A stretch of 64,000 nucleotides of DNA from Paratinospora sagittata (Eukaryota > Streptophyta > Magnoliopsida > Ranunculales > Menispermaceae): assembly GCA_035771175.1 (NCBI GenBank), contig CM069597.1:47499991-47563990 (forward strand), written 5' to 3'. This document shows, in pieces, positions 23,562 to 35,304 of the stretch (position 1 is the stretch's first letter; each line of letters begins with the position of its first letter). A model generated the notes under the pieces. It was not told where the DNA came from, did no database searches, and was given only the letters and a program-made list of their open reading frames with translations. The position numbers and the translations under genes are program-made.

Positions 23562-23775
23562 CCGGGGTTGGTCTTGCTAGCACAAAAAGTATATCTCGAG
23601 GCAGGTTGAGGGACCCGATTATGAATTTGAGCCCCGACTCAGCTAAATCATGAGTGGGAGAGACACTTATAAACCCCTACAAAACTTCAAACTCAAAAAG
23701 TACTAGTTTCGACTCGAAGGATAGGAGGACACCTTCAAAAGATCAAAAAATAGGTAAAAAAAAATAAAAATAAAA
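23562..23775 (+). mobile_element. Possible SINE
   Basis: GGGGTTGGTCTTGCTAGCAC and, downstream, GAATTTGAGCCCCGAC resemble eroded box A and box B sequences, and the segment ends in an A-rich tail. No clear target-site duplication. Confidence 0.35.
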
Positions 23776-24324
23776 TAGTAATAATAATAATAACAACTAT
23801 TAACGAGGGGTGTCATGATTTCAAAACCGCAAAATTGAACTGAACAATGCATTCAATTCAATTTGGTTCGATTTTTTTTGTTTAGTTTGAGTTACGAGTT
23901 GAGAATTTAAAAATAGTATCAATTGAACTAAATCAATTAAGGTTAATTTATATTAAATATATTAATATATTTTTGTTATATAATTAAAAATATTGTTCTT
24001 ATTTATAAAATTATATGATTTTGTTGTTATAAATCAATTATTCCAAACTGAGCCAAATCGACTTTATTTGGTTTAATTCGGTTTGAGTTGATTAAGTGAT
24101 CGACCCAAACCGAACGATGATTCCTTGTGATTAACGGCCGATGCTGCAGCAGATTTTTACTCCTTTCCTTAGCCGTATGCGGGCCATGTTTCAAAGAACC
24201 AGGTAGTTCCAATTCAACCACCGTCGCACCCAATAATTGCAAAAGAGAGTATAGAACGTACCAAACAGTACATACGGTTGACATCATAAACCAACAAACC
24301 GGTTTGGTCTCCATGTCCCCTGAT

Positions 24325-24615
24325 TTCATTAGCATTGTTTGATAAAGCTTTTTAGCTTATACGAAAGTGACTATAAGATAAGTGTTTTCAAGAAGATAAT
24401 GAAGATTTATTTATTTTATTTAAATAGATAATTTCAAAACTTTTTGCATTATAATAATATATAAATATAAATAAATAATTTCTCTATCTTATATCATTAA
24501 TAATTAATTAATATAATAATTATATTAAATATTCTAATAATGACATCTCATGAGAAATTCTAAAAAAAAAAAAAATAGGGCTTGTACCAAAGCTTTTAAG
24601 CACATACCAAACAGG
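24325..24615. mobile_element. Possible MITE with TGTTTGRTA termini
   Basis: The left end TGTTTGATAAAGCTTTTTAG and the reverse complement of the right end (TGTTTGGTATGTGCTTAAAA) are similar, around an AT-rich centre. The flanking duplication is not clear, so the call is tentative. Confidence 0.35.
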
Positions 24616-24755
24616 TGTCGAAACCCCGTGACATCATTACTTTGCTCGCACGTACGCTTCACGTCCAGAAAATCACTTCCTTGTCGTAAAAAATTATCCT
24701 TACACGACCCCACCAATCTCGGCGCATGTTCCTCGAACATCCACCGAAGAACACC

Positions 24756-24877
24756 GCCACGTGGCGTCGAAATAACCACTAGAGGCTTTCCCAACCTCGA
24801 ACATTCTGTTGCACCGAAAAAACTACTCCCCCAACCGTTTTTATTCCCAAAATACCCCCAAATCCCTGCTATAAATA
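24756..24877 (+). promoter_or_regulatory. AGP23-like promoter: palindromic G-box and TATA box
   Basis: GCCACGTGGC at 24756-24765 is a perfect 10-bp palindrome with the CACGTG core bound by bZIP/bHLH factors. TATAAATA lies at 24870-24877, 159 bp before the ATG, which predicts a leader of about 130 nt. Confidence 0.65.
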
Positions 24878-25035
24878 CTGCAACACCCATGGTCTTCATC
24901 CTCAGAACTGCACAGAACCAGAGAACACATTATCTGAAAATCTCTCTGTTTAATCTCGCGAAGCTTCAGATCTCCACGACGGTTTCGTCGATTAATCTTG
25001 AGGTTTTTCGAGGCATTTCTCGGAGTGAAACCGTC

Positions 25036-25236
25036 ATGGACATGAAGAAGAAGATCACTTGTGCTGTTCTCATCGCCGCTGCCTCCATGAGCGCGGTCGC
25101 CGCCGCAGACGAATCCTTGGTCGGAGGTCCGGCGGTGGCTCCGTCTCCGCACAGTGGATCGGCGATCGCAATGCCTGTTATCGGATCTCTGATCGGTGCT
25201 TCGCTCATGTCTTTCTTCGCTGTTTACTTGCACTAA
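25036..25236 (+). CDS. AGP23-like arabinogalactan peptide
   Basis: Single exon, 66 residues. The start [20 protein letters not shown] is the AGP23/AGP40 signal peptide pattern and is followed by AVAAADE. A short AP-rich core ([12 protein letters not shown]) follows, then [20 protein letters not shown], a GPI-type tail that closely resembles Arabidopsis AGP23 (SLVGASLVSLFSYYLH). In Arabidopsis, AGP23-type peptides are mainly pollen-expressed; expression here is unknown. An open frame continues upstream of the ATG without a start that fits the family, so 25036 was chosen. It is preceded by a good TATA box and a G-box. Confidence 0.92.
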   Translation: MDMKKKITCAVLIAAASMSAVAAADESLVGGPAVAPSPHSGSAIAMPVIGSLIGASLMSFFAVYLH

Positions 25237-27536
25237 GATCAGAAGATCTTTATTTGTGTCATGGAGAAATAATCAGAGGTGGTCGTTGATTGAATTTTCT
25301 TTTCTTTTCCATTGATTGTTCAACATTTTTTATTATTATTTTTTTTTCTGTATTTTTTTTTTAAACTGATTTTAATGGCCGAAGAAGATTGATTGAATCG
25401 ATTCAAAGAAATAGTAATCTGTTGTAAGGTGCAATAAAGAAAGCTTCATTTCATTTGAGCAGTACGTCTAGCTCATATGATTTAAATTCTATTTATTAGT
25501 TATAAAAAAAAAAAGTTCTATTTATTAGTATTTGATGATGTGTTTCATGAGTTCTACAGTGGTCACTGATTCATTACTCGTTCTGAAAAAAATAAAAAAT
25601 GATTCCTTACATAATGTATTAAATATAAATTTTTATATACACTCAATTTAAATTAAGCTATTTTTTTAATTACATCTAAGTAGTCATTAGATTATAAAAA
25701 ATTATATCTTTCTTAATTATTTTTATTGATGTTATTTTAGTCTTGTGTTACCTCTATAGTTATCATATGTTCGTAATAGGTCTCTTTCTAATTGAAAGGA
25801 CTTAAAGGTCTTCGTGTGCCTAGATCATCTTAATTGATTTTCTCCTATTTTAATCTTTAATTGAAGTTACTCTTACTATTACTCAAATATATATATATAT
25901 GAAAATAAAATCTTATGGTATTGAAAAAAATCAAGAACTTATTATTATCTAAAAATAAATTAGATTATGTTTAAATTATATCAAATGAAAAAAAGGTCGC
26001 ATTTAACATTATACTTACAAATAGTTTCTATTCGTACAATTAAGATTCTTTGAATATTTCTCTGGTTAGAGTGTTTTCAAAATATATAAAAACTGTTTTT
26101 GAAATTTTCAACTTTAAAATTATTGAAGGAATTTTTTTAAAATATATTATTTAAATCAACTTTAAAATTTGAGAAGGAAACACAAATACCCTTTAGTTAG
26201 TTTTCATTGTTTTTTGAAATTAAACTTTGCCAACAATTTATTAAAAAAATTTATTTTTAAAATTAAATTCTATTCCAAATAGGATCTAAAATTTTCTAAT
26301 TTGTAACTATTGTATTAACTTTTACTTTTCCCAACAAAAAAAAAGAAAACACTTCTCATCACTTAAATAAAAATACCACCATTTTAAAGAATAAAAAAAA
26401 AAAAGAAGATCACAATTGTATATATATAACCATGAACTTATGGATCATCTATCCTCAAAAGCTAGGATAGATTTACATATTACCATCCATTTTTTTCATG
26501 TTGACGATAAATTTATTTACGCAATAATCAAGATATGTCAAGTTAAAATAAAAAATACCAGCTCAACCCACAAAAAAAAAAAAAAAAAAAAACTAAGCAA
26601 AAGAAGAAGAAGAAGAAGTAGAAAATACCGGAAGGCATGTGCTAAGTAGCAATTAATGTGTGGTTGAACTAGCTCTAAATTATATTTATTAGAAAATATT
26701 AATCTAACTATAAAATAATGTAACTACATGTTTATGTTCATTGGATGTGTGTAATTTATATATCTTAAAGTGTGTAATAAATGATCTAGTGAATATGAAC
26801 ATGTAATTGTAATGTAGTTGCATTATTTTAAGCCCGTCCTCGTTCATTTCTGTTGAGAGAAGTGCCCAAGTTCTAAATCCTCGAATCTGAAAGAATTAAT
26901 CTCGTTCAGGACACCTGCTAGGTGCCGTAAAACCGGGACCAAAAAAAAAATAAAAAAAATTAGCATCCCCTATATTATTTTTGTAGTAAACATAATTTAA
27001 ATCAAATAATTGATAGTAAGTATAGATAAATTTTCAAGACAAAAAAAAAGTATAGATAAATTTTGATTATTTAAATCAAATTTCAGTCAGAATTTAAATA
27101 AAAATAAAGAAAACTACATAAGATAAGGTAGAATAAAAATAGGCAAACTCTAGTTGCCTTGTTCAACCTGGTCATTGACCAAATGGCCATTCATTGAAAT
27201 GAAATATTATTATTTTTTAAAATACTAATTAATTAAATAGAGAGATAAAAAAGAGAACTAATTAATTGTTATGCACGCTCACACGAAAGTTGGAAAACAT
27301 AACAAAAAATCAAAAGGAGCTTAACTCTAGTGCTCCAAGTACGTCACAACATCAGAGCCATTGACTCTGTCATGATCGAGTTTCGTAATCCCAAAATGGA
27401 GGCTCTTAGATGACGTGGACGCACATGATTCGTAAACTAACCAAAGAAAATAAAGCGCACGGGAGTACCTGATAAAATCTCGATCGTCCATTAAAAGATC
27501 ACTCGAACTCAAAAGCTGTTGGAAACAAAGGAACCA
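25237..27536. other. Intergenic, AT-rich
   Basis: Contains the 3' end of the AGP23-like gene (AATAAAGAAAG at about 25433 is a polyadenylation-like signal) and the upstream region of the GH28 gene. Homopolymer A runs and a GAA run near 26600. No gene or bounded repeat is visible. Confidence 0.5.
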
Positions 27537-30500
27537 ATGGCAGCAGCGGCGACTCTCCTCCTTCGTCTGTTCACAGCTCTCCTCTCAACAGCCTCACCCA
27601 TCCAATCAAAACCTGCCACGTCATCATCTACAATCTCGATTCTCCGACCCAACGATCCTCCTTGCACCTTCTCCGTCACCGATTACGGCGCCGTCGGCGA
27701 CGGAGTCCACTACGACACGCGTCAAATCCAGGCGGCGATCGAGGCCTGCTACGCCGCTGGCGGCGGCCGCGTGAGATTCCCGGCCGGCGGCGAGTATCTG
27801 ACGGCGACGATCTACTTGAGATCGAGAGTGATTTTGGAGATCGAGAAGGGAGCTAGGGTTTTAGGAGGAACGAGATTGGAGGATTATCCGAGGGAGTCTC
27901 GGAGATGGTACGTGGTGTTGGCGGAGAACGCGACGGACGTCGGGATCACCGGCGGCGGCGAGATTGACGGCCAGGGATTGAAGTTCGTCGAGAGATTCGA
28001 TGCGAGGAAGAACGTGATGGTGAGTTGGAATAGCACCGGCGATTGTTCAGGCGACGAGTGCAGGCCTAGACTCGTCGGATTTCTCGGTAGCCGGAATGTT
28101 CGAGTTTGGGATGTGAAGCTGACTCAACCTGCTTATTGGTGGTGAGTATCTTAACATGTTATTAGGCTCTGTTACTGTTTGTTTATCTAGTTGCTAATGT
28201 GCGCCGTGGGGTCAATCTGGGAAAAAATTTATTAGGATAAGACACGGGCACATTAGGTTCGTTCTTTTGAATTATCCAAATTATATATTTAATACTTAGA
28301 TTGTAGTTATTAATTTTTAATTTTTAATTTTTAATTTTATAAAAGAGGGCAGCATATTTTGTAGATTTTTAATTTTTGCAAATAAAATTGTAAAGAAATT
28401 AATAAAAAGGATGTTAGAAAAACTTTGAGATTTATAGTGTTGAGCAGAAGTTTATTCTTTTTCTAATAAAATAACTACAAAATAAAAAAGATAATAATGA
28501 TGTCATTGTCACTCCATGAGGTTTGAAGTTTTGTATTATATATCTGTAAACTCAAAAACCTGGATAATTATTATTATTATTGATAAGATACAATATATAC
28601 CTAGCTTCGTCACCATTGACCCATTAATCCCTGCAGTGACAATAGTTGAACATAAAACTTTTAGGTTCGAAAACCATCTCATCAACTGCACCAACTTTAT
28701 ATTGGCAAAGCCTGAATAATTATTATAAAAATAAAAGCCCAAATAAAGGAGGACAGTTGCGTTATGTTACTATAGGTAGCCTAAAACATTTTGTGGATTA
28801 GTATAATCATCTCTTGTTTCTTTCAAAAAAATAAAAAATAAAAAAAATCGTAAAACTTTATAATATTATGATTATTATCTATGACATAAATCTACTAAAT
28901 CAGATAAGATGAAGCGCTAAGACATTTAAAGTTGGTAGTAGCAAGAGATAAGAGGAGTATTGGCTTTAGATTTTAGATTATTATTTCTCAAACTTTTAAA
29001 AGAAAAGAGAAGAAAGATGTGATTATATATATACACACACACACGCTTACTGGATGCTTTGGATGTCAAATTGCTCCAATCTAAAAAATAAATAAAAAAC
29101 CATGTTTTTGATGAGCTGAAATGGGTTGTAATTTCTGCACAGTTTGCACATTGTCAGATGCCTTAACACCTCAATTCATGATGTATCAATTTACGGAGAT
29201 TTTGACATACCAAACAACGATGGCATAGACATTGAGGATTCAAACAACACTGTGATCACAGGATGCAATATTGACACAGGAGATGATGCTATTTGTCCAA
29301 AGACATACACAGCACCTCTGTATAACTTGACTGCTACAAATTGCTGGATTCGCACCAAGTCTTCAGCAATCAAGCTTGGAAGTGCTAGCTCGTTTGATTT
29401 TAAGGGTCTGGTGTTCGACAACATCACCATAGTCGATTCTCACAGAGGGCTCGGACTGCAGATTCGTGATGGAGGTAATAATAATACAAACATACCTGGA
29501 AATGAGAGTTTTCTTTCTGAAACAACTATGGATATTTTGTCAGTTTGTAGTCTCAACCATCAACATCTTGGTAACTTTAAATGCCTTGAGTATTCATGGG
29601 AATTGATTTGTTTACGTTTTCAACATATATTATTGCTAATCATGTATGTTATGTCCTTATTGGACAATTGATACGTGATTCAAAGACATCCAATGTATAT
29701 AAATGGGTTGTCTACTGAAAACAAGCATTAATATCCTAAATTCCTTAACTTTGATACCCTTCTGCTCACAATTCACAGCCTTACTTATCTTCCTATTACC
29801 AACTATTTGACAAATCCTGGACAGCATGTTTCACTACATAACAGAATTCAAGAACTGGGGTTGGCAAAATTGAATTGCTAAAAATTACTTTACTCAAAAG
29901 CTATATCTCATAGGTGGAGGCCCAACAATATATATCTAGCTACTAATACCATTAATGTTCCACCTCACGGGCAGCTCCATCCTGCATGTGAAAAACAAAG
30001 AAGAGAAGAGAGAAATACCATACTGCAAAATGGAGAACATGCAAATGCAAATAATAAGATGTGAACCCAAGACCTCTTACAAAACAACACTCCGTTACCA
30101 TGTTAGAATCTACTACACCCAAAAGCTATAGCTGATAAGTAGAGGTCCAACAACGCATATGTAGCTACAATTAACATGAGTCTCATCATTTCACCATTCA
30201 ATTCCATCCTAAGCCATATCAGACTAAGAATGTTTCTTTAATATCTTTTCTATTGCCACTGTTTTTTTTGCTTACCCTGCATTCTACCTTCCAGAGTCTT
30301 CAATTTGGCACCAATTGCAAGTACTGTATGTCTTTGTATATTCTAATTTTATGAGAAACATTGCAGGAAATGTGGATGATATTACTTTCTCAAACATAAA
30401 TATCAGCACGAGGTACTATGATATATCATGGTGGGGGAGAGCAGAGCCCATTTATGTGACAAACTGCCCACGTGACTCGAGTTCAAAAGCTGGTCTCATA

Positions 30501-30854
30501 ACCAATATATCATTCATCAACATAACTGCAAATTCTGAAAATGGAGTATTCTTATCAGCTACTGGAGGTGGGCTCTTGAGGAACTTCAAGTTCATTAATG
30601 TTGACCTCACATATAGAAGATGGACGAATTACACAGGCGGGTTGGTGGATTACAGGCCAGGGTGTCAAGGTCTTGTAAATCATAGCATGGCGGGGGTCAT
30701 CATGGAGCACATTGAGGGATTAGATATTGAGAACATGAACATGAACTGGTCTGCCAGTCACTTGAGAGGGTGGAATAACCCCTTGGATTTCAATCCATCT
30801 ACTGTAAATGACATTTCTTTACTTAGCTTCCATTCAAGTCTCAGCCAGCAGTAG
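27537..30854 (+). CDS. GH28 polygalacturonase-like protein with altered active site
   Basis: Three exons: 27537-28141, 29143-29474 and 30367-30854. They total 1425 nt and encode 474 residues. The N-terminus MAAAATLLLRLFTALLSTAS is a signal peptide. Then come FSVTDYGAVGDGVHYDTRQI (the GH28 start), GGGEIDGQG, and in exon 2 IPNNDGIDIEDSNN at about 224-237 and TGDDAIC at 247-253. The Asp of NxD and the DD pair are kept, but the GHG block is replaced by SSAIKLGSAS and the RIK block by LGLQIRDGG. Exon 3 has NVDDITFSNI and many N-glycosylation sequons. This resembles the divergent plant clade around At3g57790. It is probably a secreted cell-wall protein; pectin hydrolysis is uncertain without the His. 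The start was taken at the first true ATG, which follows GAACCA. Confidence 0.92.
29870..30200. repeat. Dispersed repeat in GH28 intron 2
   Basis: Contains AAAAGCTATAGCTGATAAGT followed by AGAGGTCCAACAA, and a second variant (AAAAGCTATATCTCATAGGT) 240 bp before it. The same motif family occurs at 36650-36700 and near 48775-48810. It looks like a degraded element with related left and right ends; its class is unknown. Confidence 0.5.
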
Positions 30855-31274
30855 GAAGCAACAAATGCTAAGAGTTCATGTTGAACTCTGAAAATCATGT
30901 GAAAATGTTCTCATCATGATTTTATTTGTTAATAATCCCATTTTTTAAGCTAATAGGCATTGAGATTTGATCATCTTTCTAGTTAAGACAGTTGGTTCAT
31001 TTATAAAGCTGATCTAGCCATACCCCAAGTTGGCTGTTCACAAGAAATACTATTTAAATTGAGTTCAGTTTCTCAAGTATTTTAGTTAGAAAACAGACTG
31101 TCTTTAGAAAATGATACAAGTCTACTTTTTGAATTGTACCCTTGTTTTCATGTCATTAACTAAATGCAGCCAAAAGTTTTCATAGCAAAAGTTCCCAAAT
31201 CAGACAAGCAGCAATAGTGGAATCAAGAATAAATCAATCCAAATTCAATAAAGAGCACTTATTTTTCAAGTTGT
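30855..31274. other. Convergent 3' ends of GH28 and COM1
   Basis: The two genes point at each other across 420 bp. No gene or repeat is visible here. Confidence 0.6.
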
Positions 31275-33277
31275 TCAAGGGTCAGAATCAAAACCAATAT
31301 TCCAAAATCCTTCAGGAGTCATAGGAGGAGCATACCTATAACGATGCCTAGAAACACCATCATGATGCTCACAGCGAAAATTATTGTCACTGTTATTGTT
31401 TTTAAGACCATCCTTTCCTTGAGGAAGAACAGCATCATAGAATTTCTTGCACTCTTTGCATTCAAATCCTTTCAAACTCTCCCTATCAGCTTTCTTCCTC
31501 ACAGAATCTATATACTTAAAGCCCTTGTCTTCAGGCCTTGTGATTGAGATATGATGCTGCTTTTGTGGTACGGTTTCTCCATTTAGATTTTGTGTTTCAT
31601 CATCTGAGCCGTCAAAATCCATATTTTTCATGGCTGGAGCTGGAGCTGGAAAATCTTGGGCTTCTTCCTTTAATGTCTTGTTTAAGTTTTCCCTGATATT
31701 CTCTATAGGGGTATCAAGAAAATCATCATGTGGGTCTGCTTTCCCAGGTTCTTTTCTTAGGCGAGTATCTCTCCAACAAGATTTTGGCCGCTTAACACCA
31801 GCTAGTGGCTCAGATTTCACACTAGTAGGACTATTCAGAGGACGAGAAGAGCTGGAAGCAGAGGGGGATTTGACGGTGGAATCAGAATTTGCACCTTTAC
31901 TTAACCTCTCCCCTTCGTTTTCCTGCATAGTGATCTGCAAATTTGCTTCATCCTTGGGTTCATTTCTCAAAGAGGTAGGCCCTGAGGTTTTTATGTGCTT
32001 GTCTTCAGGTCCTGTGATATCAGAACATACATGAAAATTTGATTTAACAGAAGCAGTTGGTATAAGCCTTATGTTTTATGTAATTGCATTATTATCACTG
32101 TGGTGTGGAGGGGAAGTTCTAAGAAATCAAATGAAGATGAAGATGCACGCCTTAGCTTAAGATATATGAACTATAGTGTTGTGTTGGGGCTGCACACAAG
32201 TCTTGGATTTAATCAGGTTTGGGGCCAAAAAAAGAAAAAAGTTTTATTCTGAAGTCCACGTGTTTGAAATGACTCAAATTTATTCGTTCAAGCTTCTCAA
32301 TTTCAAAGCAAGATACTCACATATAGAGAGCTCATTGTATATGGTGATTTCATTACACAAGCTCAGTAGAAATAGCATTGAAGAAATCTAAATATTGCAG
32401 AAAGCACGGTACCTGTATTGTTATGAATCCGTGGCGAATTGCTTTGCTCTTCCATCTTGCTGTCAGGAAGCACATTCTCCGAATTAAGACCAAGCTTGCC
32501 GCAGACAAAATTGTATTGAGATTTCAATCTTTTATATGATTCAACTAAATCTCTTCTTTTTTTCTTCTCAATCAACATCTCATAATCCTTCAATTCCATC
32601 CGTTGGTGCAACTTCAATAGCGTTTTCTTTCCATCTGCCACTTCTCCAATTTTTTCCTTGAGCTTCCCTTGGAGTTCAGAGACCTCTGCATTCTTGTCCA
32701 ATCTTTCTAGTTTGGCCAGAAGCAGTTTTTTTTCCGTTTCATGTTCATTCAACAGCTGTTCATTAATCTTCAATTTTGCCTTCTCCTGTTCAAGAGAAGC
32801 AACCAAACAACTTTTCTCCTCAAGGGCCTGATGCTTCTCTTGCCGAAGCTCTAATATTTGTAGTAGGAAGCGACTTTCCTTCCTCTTCCACTCAGCTTCT
32901 GCAGCTTTTCTAACCTCATCATTCTCTAACTTCGGTTTCACTTGCTCTAGGGAACAAAGCAACTGTTGGCTTTGTTCAAAGGCCTTTTGTTTTTCAAGTT
33001 GAAGCTCCTTTATCTGGAGTAAGAGACAATTTTCCTTCTTCTTCCAACCATCTTCTGCAGCTTTCATGGCTTCACCAAACTTTTTCTGTAAGTTTTCGGA
33101 TCTTGATTGGAAATTTGGGAAGAGCTGGCTACAAAAGATGTATTCTATCTGAGAAATCCTGTCTTTGACTTCCTGAATTGTAGCAACCAGAATGGTGCTG
33201 AGACCAGAGAAGTATTTTGCATCATCACCATCAATGAAATAACCAAGCTCTAGAGAAGCCCGCGAGTCCCCTTCCAT
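31275..33277 (-). CDS. COM1: COM1/GR1, Sae2-CtIP DNA-end resection factor
   Basis: Two coding exons, 33277-32413 and 32011-31275, give 1602 nt and 533 residues. The N-terminus begins MEGDSRASLELGYFIDG. A long charged coiled coil covers roughly residues 60-270 and contains two internally similar units (AAEDGWKKKENCLLLQI and AAEAEWKRKESRFLLQI). The C-terminus carries the SAE2/CtIP domain: FECKECKKFYDAVLP (CxxC around 473), CEHHDGVSRHRYRYAPPM and TPEGFWNIGF. Arabidopsis COM1/GR1 works with MRE11-RAD50-NBS1 to resect meiotic and damage-induced breaks. A noncoding first exon is inferred: acceptor TTTTTGCAG before 33297 and donor GAG|GTAGTA at about 34382. A short out-of-frame ATG lies 4 nt upstream of the chosen start. 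Confidence 0.94.
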
Positions 33278-35304
33278 TCATGAAATTAACGAGAAAACTG
33301 CAAAAATTGGTAAAGACTCTCATTCCTAAACTATGTAAAAACTAAAAAGAGGTGGCATTTAGATATAGTCATCATTATGAACATGAATTACTAACAAGTC
33401 TAGCAAGCATTATTCTAAAAAATTAAGTAGAGTGACATTGAGTCAAGATATTAGACTTCAAACAAATATTTTCTTCCAAGATGAGAGTTTATTGCTAAGG
33501 AAATTGTTCAGCATAGAAAAATTTGTAAATAGAGTTTTTTAGGGACAATAAGTGATCCAGATGCGACTAACTTCAAAGTCCACGCAATCATTTGGAAACT
33601 AATAAGTAATAACACAAAAAGAGAACAATAACTTAGAACATAAAAGTTTGAGAGAAAGTTTAGAATGATTTATAAAAAATTAAAAAAAAAATGTTAAAAA
33701 CTCCGGAAGTTTAGCAATCTAGGCTTTAAAACTTGCAAATTTATGCATTCCTCACTTCTAACAATCTTCTAGAAACATTATTGCTTCTTCTTTTTTTCCA
33801 GATCCTTTTTAGTTAAATCTAATGAGGTCCTTTGCATCAAACCCAAGGGAAGGATTTGAATAGAATTGAGCTTCTCCAGCCTAAGTTCAAGGTTCCAAAA
33901 CTTAGATCTATCCCAAATGCTCAACTCAAAAAAGTATATTCCGAGATAATTGAAATTAAATCTTTAACAAGAAAATGAATAAGCATTGTTGTTCTAATAT
34001 GATACTACTCAAAGTATTTTAGTAAAAAAAAAATTAAAAATTAAAAAAAAAAAAAGGACTTGATGAATGTACAGTTTCCAGTTTCCATGGTAGATGACAG
34101 TCATTTTCATTTCCCTTACAAACACTTATTAAACACTAAAGTCAGGCTCTACTTCACCCTCTTCCATCAGTTTGTGCAGCATAGAAAACCAGAAATCTTA
34201 GAACAAAAAAGACGCTAAACATTGAATCAAAAACATCATCAGATTCATAACAGTCCGCTACAACGAAAACATTGCAGAATCATTTTATACTTAGTTTTTT
34301 TTTTTTTTTTTTTTCTGCAACTAAATGTGGATCTAGATGAGAGACATCACAATGATTTAATGAATAGTAAGTAGTACTACCTCGAACTCGAGCCCTTGAT
34401 TTCTTCGGATTTGCCGGAAGAATGAGCCAAAACTCCAGCACAAGAGCAAGATCTCTAAAAAAAAAGTTAAAAAAATTAAAAATCAAAATGTATCAGTAAG
34501 ATCTCTCTCTCGTTCTCGGCTTCCCGCGGCTCTTATTTGCGGCCAATCTTCCTGAGCAAGTTTTTTTGACTTTGCGCGCGCAAAAAATCGTGATATAATA
34601 TTAGTCCAAATTTGCTGTTCTAACAAAGACATCGCCGACGATATCGTTCTGGTAAAAATGAGCCACGTGTAACATTAAAATTTATCGTTATATTATTATT
34701 TTATTTTATTGTTAGTTTTAATTGCCTTAAGTATCAACATATTGTGTTGGCAAATTCATAGTTTATTAATTATTTTATGATTTTATTATTAATCAATACT
34801 TTTGCACAACTATTTGAAAACTTGGGTTGCATTTGTTTAATGGAAACGAAATTAAAGATTCCTTTTCTTTTCAACCTTGTTCATCCAATTTTAAGTTCAT
34901 ATTAATAGGTTAGTATAAAGTTAAATATATTCCTGTTAGAATACACAGATTTTTATTTAAATCATGCTTCTACTTGTCCCACCCCCAAATTCAATACCAG
35001 TTTTGGTCCAATTATCCAAATCTATACAAGTAAAAATAAATAAATAATAAGGGAATTGCTATATAGAATCCATAGATAATATTCTCAATTTGAATACTTA
35101 AAAAAAAAAAAAAAGACTTCAGAAGTACTTCAGAAGAACAGGGCAACAAGTTTAGCACAAGTTCTACAACTCCCCCAAGTTAAACATTATTCCTGCAATG
35201 ACTATGTAAAAGATTTTTTTTTTTTTTTTGAAAGAATATGTAAAAGAATCAAATGAATCAATCAACAAATGAATATACAAAAGGTAGTGTTCATGGAAGA
35301 AACC
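33278..35304. other. COM1 leader intron and promoter, then 3' side of the next gene
   Basis: 33303-34382 is the inferred intron in the COM1 5' UTR; the first exon lies at about 34383-34540. Beyond it is the promoter, including a GC palindrome at 34571. 34600-35304 is AT-rich and should contain the 3' UTR of the gene ending at 35305. No other gene. Confidence 0.55.
34571..34584. promoter_or_regulatory. Perfect 14-bp palindrome upstream of COM1
   Basis: TTTGCGCGCGCAAA is self-complementary and stands out in AT-rich DNA just upstream of the inferred COM1 first exon. It resembles back-to-back E2F half-sites but does not match the strict consensus. Confidence 0.4.

Larger units (their letters stand above)
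19532..25035. other. Repeat-rich intergenic region
   Basis: 5.5 kb without a host gene. It holds the AG peptide promoter (to about 19750), SINE-like elements near 20449, 21480 and 23562, an (AT)n run, a foldback element at 22358-22666, a possible MITE at 24325-24615 and the promoter of the AGP23-like gene. Between these I see only AT-rich DNA. 23815-24115 has scattered AACCGAA/GGTTTGG motifs of a decayed hAT-type MITE. Confidence 0.6.

Noticed and set aside
24550..25035. Open frame running into the AGP23-like gene from 486 bp upstream
   Set aside because: Its translation is unlike any AG peptide, it covers the TATA box and G-box, and the family start MDMKKK at 25036 gives the expected 66 residues.
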